Both the position numbers and the translations under genes were made by a program. Shown here in pieces: positions 48,825-56,862 of a stretch of DNA of 64,000 nt. Each line of letters begins with the position of its first letter. Within the stretch, counting starts at the first letter, position 1. The notes beneath the pieces are model-generated. The model ran no database searches, was not told the DNA's origin, and worked only from the letters and a program-made list of their open reading frames with translations. This DNA comes from Frigoribacterium endophyticum (lineage in GTDB: Bacteria; Actinomycetota; Actinomycetes; Actinomycetales; Microbacteriaceae), in assembly GCF_011759585.1 (NCBI RefSeq), contig NZ_JAAOYV010000002.1, forward strand, positions 1,299,510 to 1,363,509, in the 5' to 3' direction.

Positions 48825-49760
48825 ATGAAGTCGACCTCGTTCCGCAAGACCGCCACGATCGCGGCGATCGCCGCCCTGATCACGACCGGCGCCGCCGGCT
48901 GCAACCGCACCCCCGCCGGTGAGGCCGACAAGCCCACCGTCGTGCTCTCGCTCAGCACCCTCAACAACCCGTTCTTCGTCGAGCTGCGCGACGGCGCCGT
49001 CGCCGAGGCGAAGAAGCAGGGCGTCGACCTCGAGGTGGTCGACGCGCAGAACGACTCCGCCACGCAGGCGAACCAGCTCGCGACGGCCGCCTCGAGCGCC
49101 GACGCGGTCATCCTCAACGCGGTCGACAGCGACGCCGCCGGCCCCGCCGCGAAGCAGCTCAACGACTCGTCGGTGCCGATCGTCGCCGTCGACCGGGCCG
49201 TCAACGGCGCCGACGTCGCCTCGTTCGTCGCGAGCGACAACGTGGCCGGCGGCAAGCAGGCCGCCGACGCCCTCGCCGCCGCCATCGGCGAGCAGGGCGA
49301 GGTCATCGTGCTGCAGGGCGTCGCGGGCACCTCGGCCAGCCGTGACCGCGGCCAGGGCTTCGCCGACGGCATCGCCGCCTACCCGGGCATCACGGTGGTC
49401 GGCCAGCAGACGGCGAACTTCGACCGCGCCACCGCGCTCGACGTGACCACCAACCTGCTGCAGGCGCACCCCGACGCGGTCGGCGTCTTCGCCGAGAACG
49501 ACGAGATGGGCCTCGGAGCGATCCAGGCGCTCGGCTCGCGCGCCGGCACCGACGTGAAGGTCGCGGCCTTCGACGGCACCGAGGACGGCCTGAAGGCGGT
49601 CGAGGCCGGGACGATGTCGAGCACGATCGCCCAGCAGCCCGCCAAGCTAGGTGCACTGGCCGTCGACCAGGCCGTCAAGGCGATCGACGACGACGGGGCG
49701 GCCGACGAGGCCGTCGACGTCATCACGGTGACGAAGGAGAACGTGGGTGACTTCAGCTGA
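48825..49760 (+). CDS. rbsB: Ribose-type sugar-binding lipoprotein RbsB
   Basis: 311 residues from ATG 48825. Lipoprotein signal ATIAAIAALITTGAAGC with lipobox Cys at about 26. Mature domain typical of pentose-binding proteins: VVLSLSTLNNPFFVELRDGA, VDSDAAGPAAKQL, and AFDGTEDGLKAVEAG. Delivers sugar to RbsC. The 151 bases upstream are a C-rich leader. Confidence 0.93.
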   Translation: MKSTSFRKTATIAAIAALITTGAAGCNRTPAGEADKPTVVLSLSTLNNPFFVELRDGAVAEAKKQGVDLEVVDAQNDSATQANQLATAASSADAVILNAVDSDAAGPAAKQLNDSSVPIVAVDRAVNGADVASFVASDNVAGGKQAADALAAAIGEQGEVIVLQGVAGTSASRDRGQGFADGIAAYPGITVVGQQTANFDRATALDVTTNLLQAHPDAVGVFAENDEMGLGAIQALGSRAGTDVKVAAFDGTEDGLKAVEAGTMSSTIAQQPAKLGALAVDQAVKAIDDDGAADEAVDVITVTKENVGDFS

Positions 49761-51130
49761 TGAGCAGTGCGGATGAGGCGGGTGCGGGTGCGGCGGCTGC
49801 CGGGCAGGTCGGTGCGGGCGGCGACGCCGGCGCGGCCGGCGCGGCCGGTGCCGGGCAGGTCGGGACCGAGGGAGGCGCGGGGTACGGCCTCGAGGCCGGG
49901 ATCGTCGGTGACGTGACCGGCTCGGGGGAGCCGCGCCGCGCCTCCGGCGGGCCTGCGGCGGGTGGGGAGGCCGGGGCCGACGCCCAGGACTCCCCCGCCG
50001 ACGGCGCCCGCCCGGGCACTCCTGCTGCCGGCACCGGCACGGTCGTCGTGGTCGGGTCGATCAACGTCGACCAGGTCGTGACCGTGGCGCGCCTGCCTCG
50101 TCCGGGCGAGACGCTCATCGGCACCGGCATGGTGCTGCTGCCCGGCGGCAAGGGCGCGAACCAGGCCGTCGCGGCCGCGCGTCGCGGGGCGACGACCGTC
50201 ATGGTCGGTGCCGTCGGCGACGACGTGCACGCGGCGGCGGCGACCCCGCTGCTGACCGAGAGCGGCGTCGACACGTCGCGTGTCGAGGTCGTGGCCGGCC
50301 CCACCGGGCTGGCCGTGGTCAGCGTCGGCGACGACGCCGAGAACACGATCGTCGTCGTGCCGGGCGCCAACGCGTCGATCGGGCACGACGCCGTGGAGCG
50401 TCACGCCGACGTGCTGCGCTCGGCGGCGGTGGTCGTGCTGCAGGGCGAGATCCCGGCCGACGGCATCGAGCACGCGGCGCGGCTCGCGACCGGGCGGGTG
50501 CTGCTGAACCTGGCGCCCGTCGTCGCGGTCGACGCCGAGGTCGTGCGGCTGGCCGACCCGCTGGTGCTCAACGAGCACGAGGGGCGCCTGCTGCTCGCGG
50601 CGCTCGAGGGCTCGGCGTCGGTCGCCGACGCCGCTGAACTCGGTGAGGACGCCGTCTCGTCGGTCTCGCTCTTCTCCGACTCGCCCGAGGGCGGACCCAC
50701 CGACGGCTCGGACAGCCTGGGGGAGGCGCGCGACGCGGACGCCGCGGTCGTCACCGCCCTGCGCCAGCACGGGGTGCCCTCGGTGGTGCTCACGCGCGGG
50801 AGTGCGGGTGCGATCGTGTCCGACTCCTCCGGACTGCACCACGTCGCGTCGCCGCGCGTGGCGGCGGTCGACTCGTCGGGGGCCGGCGACGCGTTCGTCG
50901 GCGCCCTGGCGGCGCGGCTCGCGGCGGGGGCGACCCTGCTCGAGGCGGCGCACGAGGCCGTGCGGGTGGGGGCGTACTCGGTGACGGGTGCGGGGACTCA
51001 GCCGTCGTACCCGGGGCTGGGGGACGAGCTGCCGTCTGTGGGCTCCGACCTGGACGGTGACGTGGCTGCTCCTGGGGACGGTGGGGGCGCCTCCTCGGGG
51101 GCCGGCTCTGCTGCTGAGGGCCGCGCGTGA
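49760..51130 (+). CDS. rbsK: Ribokinase with long Gly/Ala-rich extensions
   Basis: 456 residues, about 150 longer than a typical ribokinase. Residues 1-92 are Gly/Ala-rich and disordered. The PfkB kinase starts at VVVVGSINVDQVVTVARLPRPG; it has the N-terminal signature GGKGANQAVAAAR and the C-terminal one VDSSGAGDAFVGAL with catalytic Asp. An insert of about 40 residues rich in Ser/Asp/Gly (about 295-335) interrupts the core, and the last 35 residues are again Gly/Ala-rich. ATG overlaps the rbsB stop. Phosphorylates D-ribose at O5. Confidence 0.92.
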   Translation: MSSADEAGAGAAAAGQVGAGGDAGAAGAAGAGQVGTEGGAGYGLEAGIVGDVTGSGEPRRASGGPAAGGEAGADAQDSPADGARPGTPAAGTGTVVVVGSINVDQVVTVARLPRPGETLIGTGMVLLPGGKGANQAVAAARRGATTVMVGAVGDDVHAAAATPLLTESGVDTSRVEVVAGPTGLAVVSVGDDAENTIVVVPGANASIGHDAVERHADVLRSAAVVVLQGEIPADGIEHAARLATGRVLLNLAPVVAVDAEVVRLADPLVLNEHEGRLLLAALEGSASVADAAELGEDAVSSVSLFSDSPEGGPTDGSDSLGEARDADAAVVTALRQHGVPSVVLTRGSAGAIVSDSSGLHHVASPRVAAVDSSGAGDAFVGALAARLAAGATLLEAAHEAVRVGAYSVTGAGTQPSYPGLGDELPSVGSDLDGDVAAPGDGGGASSGAGSAAEGRA

Positions 51131-51561
51131 AGCGCGGCGGACTGCTCAACGCGCAGCTGAACGAGGCGATCAGCCGGCTCGGGCACGGCGACCTCGTCGT
51201 CGTGGCCGACTGCGGGCTGCCGCAGCCGGTCGGGGTGCCGGTCGTCGACCTCGCGGTCGTGCACGGGCTGCCGAGCTTCGCCGGGGTGCTGGACGCGCTG
51301 CTGGGCGACCTGGTCGTCGAGGGCGTGACGGCGGCGGCGGAGAGCCGCGGGGCTGCTGCTGGTGAGGTGATCGAGGCGCGGTTCGGTGCGGGCGGCGGCG
51401 GCGGCGACGGCGGCGGCGGCGGGCTCGGGCTCGGGCTCGAGGTGGCGCACGTGTCGCACGAGGAGCTCAAGCGGCTCAGCGGCACCGCGCGGCTGTTCGT
51501 GCGCACCGGCGAGGCGACCCCGTTCGCGAACGTGGTGCTGCGCTGCGGGGTGCCGTTCTAG
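51127..51561 (+). CDS. rbsD: D-ribose pyranase RbsD
   Basis: 144 residues from GTG 51127, overlapping the rbsK stop. MKRGGLLNAQLNEAISRLGHG with the conserved His, and the C-terminal VRTGEATPFANVVLRCGVPF define RbsD. It interconverts pyran and furan forms of ribose for RbsK. A Gly-only insert of about 20 residues near position 83-100 is unusual and contains the same low-complexity flavour as rbsK. Confidence 0.92.
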   Translation: MKRGGLLNAQLNEAISRLGHGDLVVVADCGLPQPVGVPVVDLAVVHGLPSFAGVLDALLGDLVVEGVTAAAESRGAAAGEVIEARFGAGGGGGDGGGGGLGLGLEVAHVSHEELKRLSGTARLFVRTGEATPFANVVLRCGVPF

Positions 51562-51581
51562 CTCGCCTGCTGCGCCCTGCC

Positions 51582-51641
51582 GAACCCCGTTCCGTTCATC
51601 GCACCCCGCTACGTCGGGGTGTGTTGATCGGAACGGGGTTC
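51582..51641. repeat. Long inverted repeat 2 (26-base arms, three mismatches)
   Basis: Arms 51582-51607 and 51616-51641 around the loop GCTACGTC. The ends GAACCCCGTTCCG and CGGAACGGGGTTC are perfect; the middle is imperfect. It lies between converging rbsD and the membrane-protein gene and can act as a bidirectional terminator. Sequence similarity to repeat 1 (GAACCC ends, CATCGCACCCC) argues for a common element. Confidence 0.8.
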
Positions 51642-51665
51642 TTCAGCGTCCGGGGAGACCGGGCG

Positions 51666-52187
51666 TCAGAACACGGCCCACGACGAGGCCCGGTCGCCGT
51701 CGAGCTCGGCGAGGGCCCGGCGGCGGTCGCGGGCGGCGGCCGAGCGCTCGGCGAGGAGCGGCCCGAGCGCGCCGAACACGACGCCCGGCAGCACCCAGCC
51801 GGGCCACGGCAGCAGGAACCCGCCCACGAGCACCATGGCCGTCGTCGACAGAGCCGCCGAGATCGAGCCCAGCACCAGGACGCGGAGGCGCGGTGAGGCC
51901 CCCGCGAGGACGGGCCGGAAGAGCGACACCAGCGCCCCGAGCAGCGCCCCGGCGACGAGGCCGACCGGGACGGTGAAGCAGGCGAAGATCAGCCACGCGA
52001 TGACGAGGCCGGGCGCGGCAGCCCACGAGCTGCTCAGGAGGTCGCCGTCGGTGGTGAGCGTGAGGGCGGAGGCGGTCACGGGGGAGACGAGCCCGGCGAC
52101 GGCGCCGACGAGCAGGCCGGTGAGGGCGTAGGGGCCGGTGCGGGTCGAGGCGTCGCGCAGTGCGGGGGCGGAGGGGCCGTCGGTCAT
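51666..52187 (-). CDS. Multi-pass membrane protein, unknown function
   Basis: 173 residues from ATG 52187, with AGGGGG seven bases upstream. Four membrane helices are visible (about 22-45, 62-90, 105-122, 125-145), followed by a basic tail (RSAAARDRRRALAELD). I recognise no family. Monocistronic, convergent with the rbs operon. Confidence 0.75.
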   Translation of the reverse strand: MTDGPSAPALRDASTRTGPYALTGLLVGAVAGLVSPVTASALTLTTDGDLLSSSWAAAPGLVIAWLIFACFTVPVGLVAGALLGALVSLFRPVLAGASPRLRVLVLGSISAALSTTAMVLVGGFLLPWPGWVLPGVVFGALGPLLAERSAAARDRRRALAELDGDRASSWAVF

Positions 52188-52272
52188 GCCCGTCCCCCTG
52201 TCGTCCGGTGGCCGGGCGTGGTCGCCCGTGCTGACTCCATCCAGGCCCACGCGCGCCCCGCGCGCAACCCCG

Positions 52273-52334
52273 CGAACCACCGACTGATCAACGAACCACG
52301 TTCTGACGTGGTTCGTTGATCAGTCGGTGGTTCG
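52273..52334. repeat. Long perfect inverted repeat 3 (29-bp arms, 4-base loop)
   Basis: Arms 52273-52301 and 52306-52334 are perfectly complementary around TCTG; ends are CGAACCACCG and CGGTGGTTCG, and TGATCA occurs within each arm. It lies between divergent genes, so a simple 3' terminator role is not obvious. The GAACC...GGTTC ends echo repeats 1 and 2. Confidence 0.9.
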
Positions 52335-52844
52335 GGCGCGCCGGCGGGCTGTGCGGGCGGCGGGCCCGGGGGAGTCGCGGGTCGGCTCGGGCACCCGCCA
52401 CCCCCGAACGAGCGGGTTGCCGGAAGCTGAACACGAGCCGTGCCCGTACAGGTCCGCGAGCCTCCGTGTCAAATCTCTCGTCCACAGGCAGTTGTCAAAT
52501 CGGGAGTCTCAACTCCTGGTTCAGACTATTTTCTGCACACAGGGTGGGGAAACGGAAACCCCAGGTCAAAGCCGGTAGACCGAGCGGAATCCCCATTTTC
52601 TCCACAGGTCGATCCACAGTTGTCCCCAACCGCCTCCGGCGTTTCTCACCGGTTCTCCCCAGAGTTATCCACAGGGCTGTTTGCTGTGGAGAACTAGGTG
52701 TCCATAAGGTGTACCAGCGCTCGTCAGGGTGGGTCGCGACGGTCTGGTCAGGGGTTGTCGGGGGTCTGCCGTAGAACGGTCTCGAGCGCCTCCCGTGCTG
52801 CCCGGCACGGCCCCGAACACCGTCTCTTCTCCTCCGGAGGTCCC
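52335..52844. promoter_or_regulatory. dnaB upstream region with DnaA-box cluster
   Basis: No gene seen. DnaA-type 9-mers: TTATCCACA 52665-52673 (perfect), TTCTCCACA 52598-52606, TTGTCCCCA 52620-52628, TCGTCCACA 52478-52486, TGTGGAGAA 52685-52693. The first part is A+T-richer than average (TTGTCAAATCGGGAG). The dnaB Shine-Dalgarno CCGGAGG is at 52834-52840. Confidence 0.65.
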
Positions 52845-54236
52845 ATGTCGATCGCCCACCTCGGTCTCGCCAACGACACCAGCGACCGTGACCGGAAGGG
52901 CGGCGGCGACCGCGGCAACATGATGGACCGCGTGCCTCCGCACGACCTCCTCGCCGAGCAGAGCACCATCGGCGGCATGCTGCTCAGCAAGGACGCCGTG
53001 GCCGACGTCATCGAGACGGTGCGCGGCATGGACTTCTACGTGCCGAAGCACGAGGTCATCTACGACGCCATCCTCGGTCTGTACTCGCACGGCGAGCCCA
53101 CCGACGTCATCACGGTCAGCGACGAGCTGATGAAGTCGGGCGACCTGTCGAGGGCCGGAGGCGCGGAGTACCTCCACACGCTGACCGGCGTCGTGCCCAC
53201 GGCCGCGAACGCCGGCTACTACGCCTCGATCGTGGCGGAGAAGGCCGTGCTGCGCCGCCTCGTAGAGGCCGGTACGCGCATCGTGCAGATGGGCTACGCG
53301 AGCGAGGGCGAGGTCGTCGACCTGGTCAACAACGCGCAGGCCGAGGTCTACAACGTGGCCGGGGGAGTCCAGACCGAGGACTACGTGCCGCTGAACGAGG
53401 CCGTGACGGTCGCGATCGACGAGATCGAGGCGGCCAAGGGCCGTGACGGTCAGATGACCGGCGTTCCGACCGGCTTCGCGCAGCTCGACGCGCTGACGAA
53501 CGGGTTCCACCCCGGGCAGCTGATCATCGTGGCCGCGCGACCGGCCCTGGGTAAGTCGACGCTGGCGCTCGACCTGGCGCGGGCGGCGTCGATCAAGCAC
53601 GGGCAGGCGTCGGTGTTCTTCTCGCTCGAGATGGGGCGCAGCGAGATCGCGATGCGTCTGATGTCGGCGGAGTCGAGCGTGCCGCTGCAGAACATGCGCA
53701 AGGGAACGGTGGATGCGCGTGACTGGACGAACATCGCCCAGGTGAGAGGTCGGATCAACGACGCCCCGCTCTTCATCGACGACTCACCGAACATGACGCT
53801 GGTCGAGATCCGGGCGAAGTGCCGTCGTCTGAAGCAGCAGCACAACCTGAAGCTGGTCGTGATCGACTACCTGCAGCTGATGACGTCGGGCAAGCGGGTG
53901 GAGAGCCGTCAGCAGGAGGTCTCGGAGTTCTCGCGAGCCCTGAAGCTGATGGCGAAGGAGCTGCAGGTGCCGGTGATCGCGCTGTCGCAGCTGAACCGTG
54001 GCCCTGAGCAGCGTGCCGACAAGAAGCCCGCGATCAGCGACCTGCGTGAGTCGGGGTCGCTCGAGCAGGACGCCGACATGGTCATCCTGCTGCACCGCGA
54101 GTCGGCCTACGAGAAGGACAACCCCCGCCAGGGCGAGGCCGACTTCATCGTCGCCAAGCACCGCAACGGGCCGACGGACACGATCACGGTGGCGTTCCAC
54201 GGGATGTTCTCGCGGTTCGTGGACATGCCTAGCTAG
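52845..54236 (+). CDS. dnaB: Replicative DNA helicase DnaB
   Basis: 463 residues from ATG 52845 with CCGGAGG five bases upstream. N-terminal domain VPPHDLLAEQSTIGGMLLS, RecA-like domain with Walker A ARPALGKSTLALD, Walker B VVIDYLQLM, and SLEQDADMVILLHR. It is the replication fork helicase. No intein interrupts the P-loop, unlike several actinobacterial DnaB genes. The G+C-rich gene ends at the boundary with the low-G+C island. Confidence 0.97.
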   Translation: MSIAHLGLANDTSDRDRKGGGDRGNMMDRVPPHDLLAEQSTIGGMLLSKDAVADVIETVRGMDFYVPKHEVIYDAILGLYSHGEPTDVITVSDELMKSGDLSRAGGAEYLHTLTGVVPTAANAGYYASIVAEKAVLRRLVEAGTRIVQMGYASEGEVVDLVNNAQAEVYNVAGGVQTEDYVPLNEAVTVAIDEIEAAKGRDGQMTGVPTGFAQLDALTNGFHPGQLIIVAARPALGKSTLALDLARAASIKHGQASVFFSLEMGRSEIAMRLMSAESSVPLQNMRKGTVDARDWTNIAQVRGRINDAPLFIDDSPNMTLVEIRAKCRRLKQQHNLKLVVIDYLQLMTSGKRVESRQQEVSEFSRALKLMAKELQVPVIALSQLNRGPEQRADKKPAISDLRESGSLEQDADMVILLHRESAYEKDNPRQGEADFIVAKHRNGPTDTITVAFHGMFSRFVDMPS

Positions 54237-54579
54237 CCGAACGTTGTCGACGGCGCGTGCAGATTGGCTCCCCTAAACAAGCTGTCCGCTTTGTGCAGTC
54301 AGGCAGACTACGTGGCGCTCGCTCACACAATAAAAGGGCTTGCGCTTCTTAGCGTTAGCGAGTCTCGGCCCCAGACGAAGTCTTTCCACTCGTGCTATTG
54401 GCGTGGTTTGGGGATCCGGGAGCGCAACGTGCAAGGCTAAGCGGGCGCGGACGCGCATTGACCTTGGGGAGCTATGTTGTCAATTGGTCTTCAATTCGCG
54501 ACTTGCCGTCGCTATCGTCGATGGGACCTACTGTCGCCGCCTATCTCATGAATCGCATCAGCCAACTTAATGAGGTCGG
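54237..54579. other. Left edge of the accessory island, no gene
   Basis: Composition drops sharply right after the dnaB stop. Short open frames exist on both strands (for example 54392-54619 +) but none has a convincing ribosome site or family. Probably decayed sequence. Confidence 0.5.
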
Positions 54580-54864
54580 TCAAATGGCTCGCAGCCACGG
54601 TAAGGGCGTCTCGCCGTAGAACTTGCACCGGATTGAGACGTACTCGCCGATCACCCTGGTGCGCGCGACGAGGTCGATCCCTGTGTCAGTGCGGGCATCC
54701 GGGCGCGGGTACTCCATCCACAGCCATACCTTGTCGTAGAGGTCGGTGTGCTGGGGCTCCGTTCGCAGGCAGGCCTGCGGCAGGCGCTTGAGGGAATGTC
54801 CGTTGTCGTGCTCGTCCTAGGACTGCGATCGCAGCTCAGCAAGGATGTCGTGGATGCTGGTCGT
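54580..54864 (-). pseudogene. Relic of the N-terminal domain of a restriction-type (Mrr-fold) DEAD/DEAH helicase
   Basis: Translating the minus strand from 54864 in one frame gives TSIHDILAELRSQS, a TAG stop, then further recognisable blocks: TDLYDKVWLWMEYP, DTGIDLVART and YVSIRCKFYGE, ending at TGA 54580. These match the N-terminal restriction-endonuclease-like part (D-x-G-I-D and Q/R-C-K-F-Y) of large type ISP or DEAD-box restriction helicases. The expected ATG is ACG (54862-54864), one in-frame stop is present, and everything after the CKFY motif is gone. Identification is by recalled family pattern. Confidence 0.7.
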
Positions 54865-54971
54865 TTAGAGTGCTTCCCATGATGGTCACTTACTGGCTCT
54901 AGCCAAGAGGCGCTGTGGGATCTTACTCGCGGCACACGGCTGGGCCTTGTAACTCGGCTAGATTCAGGGGG

Positions 54972-55532
54972 GTGGATGTACGGGGACTTATAGCCGACGA
55001 CTGGAATTGGTTCTGGGGCACATGGTGGCCGACGATCGATTGGGGAAACGCGCCGGCGTGGGTCGGGGCGTTTCTGACCTCGGGGTCTCTTTTCTTGGCC
55101 GTACTGATTCTCCGCGGGGACCGCAAAAAGGACAGGCGTTCCGACGCCGATGCATTCTTTACTTACCCGGTTGGATCTAGCACGCTCAAAAACGGTGTCA
55201 AGGTTCATTCCACCGTCGAGGTACACCATTACAACGCCGGAGATCGACCAATTATCGGTGCAAGCGTCTGGCAGCTGACGAGCAAGCGTCCTACGAAAAA
55301 GGCGTCGCTCGTTTTTAATCCGCGAGGCTTTGAGGAGATGATTTACCCCGGTGACAAAGGGGAGACGAGCCTTAATTTTAGGCGTCCAGAACCGCCTGAG
55401 GCTGATCTAATTCTTGTATTCAAGGATGGCCGGGGAGTCGAATGGGTGCGTCATCTTTATACGAACAAATACCTTGGTGAATGGTACTTCCGTCTGCACT
55501 ATCCGTTCAAGAAGATGCACTGGGAGCTATGA
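54972..55532 (+). CDS. Single-pass membrane protein, unknown function (island)
   Basis: About 186 residues from GTG 54972; GTG 54915 with AAGAGG four bases upstream is an equal alternative. A Trp-rich segment (DDWNWFWGTWWPTIDWGN) precedes one membrane helix (AWVGAFLTSGSLFLAVLIL) and a cytoplasmic basic stretch (RGDRKKDRR). The C-terminal 120 residues look like a beta-sandwich, with YPGD and a strand-turn FKDGRGVEWVRHLY. Codon use is less G+C-rich than in core genes. It converges on the next gene with a 6-base overlap of ends. Confidence 0.72.
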   Translation: MDVRGLIADDWNWFWGTWWPTIDWGNAPAWVGAFLTSGSLFLAVLILRGDRKKDRRSDADAFFTYPVGSSTLKNGVKVHSTVEVHHYNAGDRPIIGASVWQLTSKRPTKKASLVFNPRGFEEMIYPGDKGETSLNFRRPEPPEADLILVFKDGRGVEWVRHLYTNKYLGEWYFRLHYPFKKMHWEL

Positions 55533-56219
55533 CGCTGGTTCTGCCGCGACTGCGGGTCTTCCGATTATTGTGATCCCCTTGGTTGTCCTGGCGAATCGGA
55601 ACTCGTCAACGGAAAAGTGAACCTCGACGGCATGTCTTACGACTTGTTTTACGCGCTGTCGAGCTGTCAATTCATTCTTTGTAGCGGGTGAAAGATCCAT
55701 ATCCCCAGGGGTTGTCCAAACCCACCAATTTTCGCGGTGTGGAATCCGGTCGAGGCTGTCGCCTAGTGGCTTTCCCTCATAAAATACTTGAGCGTCCAGC
55801 GCGGCCGCAGTTGTGGAGGTAGTCATTGTGACTAGCCAAGTATTATAGTATCCTGATCTATCAACGGAGCCGAGGCGTACGCGGAATTTTACATCGTAGG
55901 CACTGAGGAGTGCGGCGCTTTCTCTGCGCTGCGCTTCGTACAGTTTCGTTCTAGCGACCTGCTCTCGTAGAACTCTCTCTTGTCTTAGTCGTACCTTGCG
56001 AGCAAAGAGGCCACCTACTATCGCAATAGCAATGGTTGCGATTGCCCCGAGCCAGGTGCCGAGAGTGTCAACGGAAATTTTCGAGCTTGGGTCCCATTTG
56101 CCTGGTAGGTCGAGCCGATCCGCGACATTTGTTGTGAACACGACCCCCGCCCCGATGGCCGCACCGCCACATCCCCAGGCAATACGAGGCCACCAACTAC
56201 GCCACTTTATGACAGACAT
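55527..56219 (-). CDS. Membrane protein of similar design to its convergent neighbour (island)
   Basis: 230 residues from ATG 56219. Two hydrophobic segments (about 10-30 and 48-70, TWLGAIATIAIAIVGGLFA), then a basic coil (RKVRLRQERVLREQV) and a beta-rich C-terminal domain with TPGD and VDEFRFARTTKG. The order W-L/V-G-A helix, basic stretch, PGD, then an aromatic strand matches the plus-strand neighbour, suggesting paralogous or partner proteins. No known family recognised. Low G+C for this genome. Confidence 0.75.
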   Translation of the reverse strand: MSVIKWRSWWPRIAWGCGGAAIGAGVVFTTNVADRLDLPGKWDPSSKISVDTLGTWLGAIATIAIAIVGGLFARKVRLRQERVLREQVARTKLYEAQRRESAALLSAYDVKFRVRLGSVDRSGYYNTWLVTMTTSTTAAALDAQVFYEGKPLGDSLDRIPHRENWWVWTTPGDMDLSPATKNELTARQRVKQVVRHAVEVHFSVDEFRFARTTKGITIIGRPAVAAEPAS

Positions 56220-56862
56220 GAGCTGAGTTTGACAGATGTCGTGGCGTCCACGTCCGCGCTTGCCCTCGCAAGCCGTGCGGGGGACTCGGAAACTCGTCGC
56301 CCTGTGCCCCTCTGGGTCTGAAGCTGAGACGAGATGCTGGCGAACGCGAATCTGGGCCCTAGACTCCAGATCGTCTAATGCTGCCGTCGACATGTGTCGC
56401 CTGCTGATTAATTTGTCGAATTGCCGCCTATATTTTCACTTCGACGAATAATGACAATTCGACGTGAAAATGACCATGGGTAATTAGGCTAGGGGATTAA
56501 TAACACGTTCCCGTGCGCTTAAGTTGACGATGGCTAGCTGCCCGTGAGAATTGCGACGGTCACGTTCGGCGGAATATGTGGGGGCTTCTCCCCCCAAACC
56601 ACTTCCCAGCGCGTTTCGACGGAGGTCGGCCCACCCATAAAGCCCCCAGGGACCCCGCAGCAGCGCGCCGACTCGTGAAGTGGCAGAGAGCCAACATTGG
56701 CATGGACGACGAATCATCGCGGGAACTAGACCCGTAGTCTGCGTAATCGCCACGGCTAAACGTCGCAGAGGCTCAGAGATGCGGGCCGCCTTACGGTGCC
56801 AGCTAGGAGCGCGGGCCACTCAATGCTCAGCGGTGTCTGAGCCGTGAGGTAATGTCACTCAC
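56220..56862. other. Island spacer with A+T-rich inverted repeat
   Basis: No credible gene. ATTTTCACTTCGA at 56432-56444 pairs with TCGACGTGAAAAT at 56459-56471 (one mismatch, 14-base loop), the most A+T-rich hairpin in the window. It may be a terminator or an operator for flanking island genes. Confidence 0.5.

Noticed and set aside
52845-54236. Intein in DnaB (also considered for GyrA and GyrB)
   Set aside because: Lengths are normal and the catalytic motifs are uninterrupted.
54651-55229. 192-codon minus-strand frame in the island
   Set aside because: The real signal on this strand is in another frame (restriction-helicase relic); the rest is antisense to the membrane-protein gene.
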